A DNA stretch of 64,000 nt from Rotaria sp. Silwood1 (Eukaryota; Rotifera; Eurotatoria; Philodinida; Philodinidae), in NCBI GenBank assembly GCA_905250075.1, contig CAJNOP010000009.1, positions 2,003,581 to 2,067,580 of the forward strand, in the 5' to 3' direction. Below, piece after piece: positions 61,301 through 64,000 of the stretch. A program made the position numbers and the translations under genes. The notes beneath the pieces were generated by a model. It was not told where the DNA came from, did no database searches, and saw only the letters and a program-made list of their open reading frames with translations. The first letter of the stretch is position 1. The number at the start of each line of letters is the position of its first letter.

Positions 61301-64000
61301 TGACTTAATTCTTAAATTTGTATGAAATTCTTGATTTTTTTTTTATTACATAAAAAGTATATTTTATATCTGGTTTAGCTTGATGGTGATAAAGGTGAAG
61401 AATTTGCTCGTGCTTGTGCATATTTTATTGAAGATCAATCACAAGCATTAAAATTAATTAAAAAAAAAGAACAATCACCAGATTTTGCAGCACTTATGCG
61501 AGTACGTTTTAATTTTTATTCAAAAGAGGAAAAAAAAAAAGATATTTGAATGAGAATTTTTCTTTTTGTTTTTTTGAAAGATGTGTGAGTCTAATCCATT
61601 ATGTCGTCGTTTAACATTAAAAGATTATTTACCATCTGTTATGACACGTTTTACCAAATATAAAATGTTATTTGAAGCAATGAAAAAATTTGCCTCAGAA
61701 GATCGTATCGAATCAGAAAAATTAACTCGATGTATTGAATGTGCTGATAAAATATTAAAACGTATGAATGAAGCACGTTTAAAAAAAGAACAAGAAGCAT
61801 TATTAAAACAAATTAAATCAAATCTTGATATACAAATACCAAATGATGAAAAATTACAAAATCTTCAAGTAAAAATAGAAAAAGAATGCCTTTTTTTTTT
61901 TTAAATTTCTTCTTTTTTTCCTTTTCGTTAGGATTGTCTTGAACCAGCCAACAATCGTTTAATTTATTCCGGTATATTAAAATTATTACCTGATGCAACA
62001 ACACAAAAAGCGGAATTTGAATGTTGTCTTTTTAATGATATATTTGTTTTTTTTCAAAAAATTCCTATACAATCATTAGAACAACGCGGCATCGAAGAAA
62101 CATATAAATATGTTTTAAAAGAACATCAACGTGATGCTACTAGTGGACGTAATCAACGACCACGTACAGCTGTTAATCCTAATAAATATCCAAGTGGACA
62201 AAATTTTATTTTAACACCTATTATACGACTTGAACATTTATTAATTAAGAAAAAAGCATGTGGAGGTAATTAAAAAAAAAAGATTATTTAGTAACTCTTC
62301 CCAAGAATAGCAGGTTATTCCATTAGAAGAATTTTACAAAGCGTTTTACAAGACTAAAGTTTTGTTCAAAATCCTTTTCCTGAAGTTCAGCGAGTTTGGA
62401 AAGTTGTATCATCTAAAACCATGATTCTGTGACACTTAGTTGCAAATATCATCTATTTAAATAGCAGAGAAGTTTTTCGAAAAAAACTTTGATTTTCTAC
62501 GTAAATGTTAGCAAAATATTAACTCTTAATAGAAGATTATCATTGAAAGAGCGATGTGAATTTTCATAATAGAATCCTACTAGTCACTGAGATGATCATT
62601 TGTAGATTAATTACAAAAACTAAACAATGTATAAAATCAGGGCTTCTTATGTTGTTCAATCTCTCTTTTCTATAACATGATCATGGGAATAATCAATATG
62701 AATCTGCATCAAGAGCGAGACACCTAGTGCATGTGACCACACCAGTGGCATATTAGAGAGAATGATACTTTATTTATAAGATTATTCGATCCATAGCACT
62801 TCTGGAACCTTGTGAGGGATAAAAGTTTAATCAAATATTTAACAAAGAACATTTATATGCATATGATCAGATTTCTGTCTAATACTGCCTCATCTTAAAA
62901 AAAATTATAAAATAAATGTGGAAATCTCGGATTTATATCCGAGAGTTATGTGTACTTCAAAAAGTGAATGAGACAAATCGGTCATCCTAGAATGTCTGGA
63001 TATAAAAATTTGCGTGGCAAACCTTTTCTATAAACCCTTGAATTCCATTGCCTACCGTTCAACCGTAGGACTTAGGAGCGTATAGACCTCAAATTTCACC
63101 TGTTCGGCTTTATTTAGCCTGAGAAAGTCGTTTTTCCTATAACATGATTTCTATTGGTCAATACTCAATCAACGGGGCTTCGAGCCAAGTTTAGTGCAGA
63201 TTCTAGTTCTCCGCCCCAGAAAACCTTCGATTATCATCTCTATGGTCGAAAGATAGAGCTCTAATTGGTGATCAATTAGAGCGTGCACAAAAACAGAACC
63301 GATTCTTCCCTATTTATCTTTGCGAGGGGAGAGATAATCTTTCTGTTTCCTCATGTTTTATATATCATTTTGTAGCTCTTGAAATTCTCTATCGAATAGT
63401 ATATAATAGTTGGGGTTTCAATTGACTATGATAGGAAAAGTCTTTTACGAAAGCGGCGATGGGTAGATTTTTCCATAGGAAGCTATAGGGGAAAATGGGT
63501 ATTTTTGCAATAACTCAGGAATGGCTCAGCCGATCCTTCTCATCTTCGAACTCGACCGAGATATTGTAAAAACTGAACTGTATAGAAAATTTCATCTTGA
63601 TCGGACTCTCCTTTCGAAAGTTATCGTGTAAACGGCCGGACAACCGGACATACTGACCGATTCTAGAATGTACTCACTTTTTGAATACACAAAAAGAACA
63701 TGATCCGAGATAGTGATTTATACAGATATTAACCTATGGATAAATATTCTTTGATTAATTATACCAAGTATTATTTTTCATGGTTCCTTAACCAGATATA
63801 TAGGAAATTCCCTGATATTTTTGATATGATTTTAAAATGCATCGTTCTTGTATACATTAAAAGCTAATTTTTTAGAACTTTATGCACTAAGTCAATAGAA
63901 AATTATAACAAAGCTTAACGCATTCACGGCGATGGGTCCCACCATATTTTAGCAAGAAACTGAATAGAAAAAATACTTTTTTCCCCTTTTTTTGTTAGGT
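49399..64000 (+). CDS. RhoGEF2: PDZ-RGS-C1-DH-PH Rho guanine nucleotide exchange factor (partial at right edge)
   Basis: Twenty-six exons chain in frame: 49399-49412, 49494-49531, 49603-49751, 50808-50865, 53059-53285, 53344-53481, 53531-53623, 53734-53898, 54121-54171, 56209-56376, 56431-56538, 56603-57052, 57118-57223, 57292-57393, 57458(or 57494)-57616, 57804-57851, 57916-57960, 58838-58886, 58953-59024, 59083-59106, 59418-59510, 60850-61178, 61234-61319, 61379-61501, 61581-61868, 61932-62265. The next starts at 63999. About 1172 residues are visible: PDZ (about 22-100, G-Y-G-L-T-V-S-G), coiled coil (about 155-205), RGS-like domain (about 345-530, I-F-L-N-F-L-L), C1 (about 557-605, H-x12-C-x2-C-x13-C-x2-C-x4-H-x2-C), DH (about 840-1045, D-Y-L-P-S-V-M-T-R-F-T-K-Y) and the start of PH. 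This order matches fly RhoGEF2; vertebrate PDZ-RhoGEF and LARG lack C1. Family members bind activated G12/13 through RGS and load RhoA with GTP. Confidence 0.9.
50866..53058 (+). other. Fourth intron of the RhoGEF gene, hosting an ORF
   Basis: This 2.2-kb intron interrupts the PDZ codons. It contains AT dinucleotide runs (about 51234-51254 and 51440-51456) and the 294-codon ORF at 51789-52673. Confidence 0.7.
51789..52673 (+). CDS. Ser/Thr/Arg-rich 294-aa ORF inside a RhoGEF intron (nested gene or alternative first exon)
   Basis: The ATG at 51789 opens a single exon with strong codon bias, so it is surely coding. The protein is basic and mostly disordered, with Ser/Thr tracts (S-T-S-S-S-T-E-V-S-S-S-T), S-P and T-P sites, and one amphipathic helix (L-E-R-Q-I-S-N-I-T-E-R-V-A-Q-L-Q). 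No domain is recognised. It either ends at its own TGA (52671-52673) or splices at a GTAAAA donor after 52647. That donor leaves one base, the same phase that RhoGEF exon 5 (53059) accepts, so a 286-residue alternative N-terminus lacking most of the PDZ domain is possible. An internal-exon reading is unlikely, because an in-frame stop lies just before the ATG. Confidence 0.75.
   Translation: MSTTLSVRIPAGKLGTVRVDRTVDIYPTSLINDENISYAKSYIPKLKSQRQLTATSTPLIITNPQDECSYIPIIKSNNQSDPNDEDISDIAVIYSLVRRSSIRRTSSPRLSVLPLSVNFNISRPYIAKTYTLEPPLTPTVSHVSKQAQIKTLSSKLSTSNFLSISTSSSTEVSSSTRIQTSTSFTRSDRPLAPSVSIKPRPYSFRNTGRSALERQISNITERVAQLQETFFSRRSNTSNHQRNRSLSNFQSTIISTNIHEYNRSHIRLIRPRPKSETYDNHRRINSGKKYRASQ
54172..56208 (+). 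other. 2-kb RhoGEF intron 9, with a hairpin
   Basis: It contains a perfect 16-bp inverted pair, TTAAAAGTATCACAAA at 55720-55735 and its complement at 55787-55802, around a 51-base loop. An AT run is at 54588-54602. Short minus-strand frames look like chance. Confidence 0.5.
59511..60849 (+). other. 1.3-kb RhoGEF intron 21
   Basis: Less AT-rich than the small introns and without a recognisable protein or clear terminal repeats. Possibly transposon-derived. Confidence 0.35.
62930..63715. mobile_element. MITE-like element in the last RhoGEF intron
   Basis: The intron 62266-63998 holds an element bounded by degenerate inverted ends. The left end (about 62930-63000) carries CTCGGAT, TTCAAAAAGTGA, AATCGGTCA and TAGAATGTC. 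The right end (about 63640-63715) carries the same blocks in reverse complement (TCACTTTTTGAA, TGACCGATT, ATCCGAG). The interior is distinctly GC-richer than neighbouring introns and has no coding frame. Target duplication not identified. Confidence 0.55.

Overview
This window is eukaryotic nuclear DNA, very AT-rich. Genes are interrupted by many short GT-AG introns (about 50-65 bp in almost every gene), and codons strongly prefer A or T in the third position. The gene set is metazoan: a TRAF adaptor, a Rho GTPase, an RGS-like RhoGEF, a rhodopsin-like GPCR, a Ly6/three-finger protein, an LRR surface protein and a FLYWCH zinc finger. The compact introns, decayed genes, tandem duplicates and near-palindromic repeats fit a bdelloid rotifer or a similar small invertebrate genome. 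That placement is inference; no species-diagnostic marker is present.

Layout. 1-3.9 kb: one FLYWCH exon on the minus strand and otherwise non-coding DNA. 3.9-7.9 kb: a complete five-exon TRAF gene (RING, TRAF zinc fingers, coiled coil, MATH), with one unusual 2.4-kb intron holding an inverted repeat. 9.7-11.2 kb: a two-exon LRR surface protein (minus). 12.6-13.3 kb: a complete three-exon RhoA/Rho1 gene. 14.1-21.2 kb: a head-to-tail tandem duplication (offset about 4.1 kb) of an unrecognised multi-pass membrane protein, each copy preceded by the same decayed gene; a 234-bp tract is almost identical between the copies. 22-25.2 kb: transposon-rich. A 659-bp hAT-like element with a perfect 8-bp target duplication interrupts a small secreted-protein gene, and a 400-bp near-palindrome lies beyond it. 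26.3-36 kb: mostly decayed coding sequence, a 1-kb inverted repeat and a few doubtful small genes. 37.1 kb: a Ly6-like GPI protein. 40.1-41.4 kb: a class A GPCR. 41.4-49.4 kb: AT-rich intergenic DNA with repeats and a possible decayed membrane-protein gene. 49.4-64 kb: a large RhoGEF gene (PDZ, RGS-like, C1, DH, PH) that I could chain through 26 exons in frame; it runs off the right edge. Its fourth intron holds a 294-codon ORF on the same strand.

How the genes relate. A GPCR, an RGS-domain RhoGEF and RhoA together are the three tiers of the G12/13-to-Rho cytoskeletal pathway. Their presence within 52 kb may be chance. Exon chains were built by hand from splice consensus and frame continuity; no search or transcript evidence was available.
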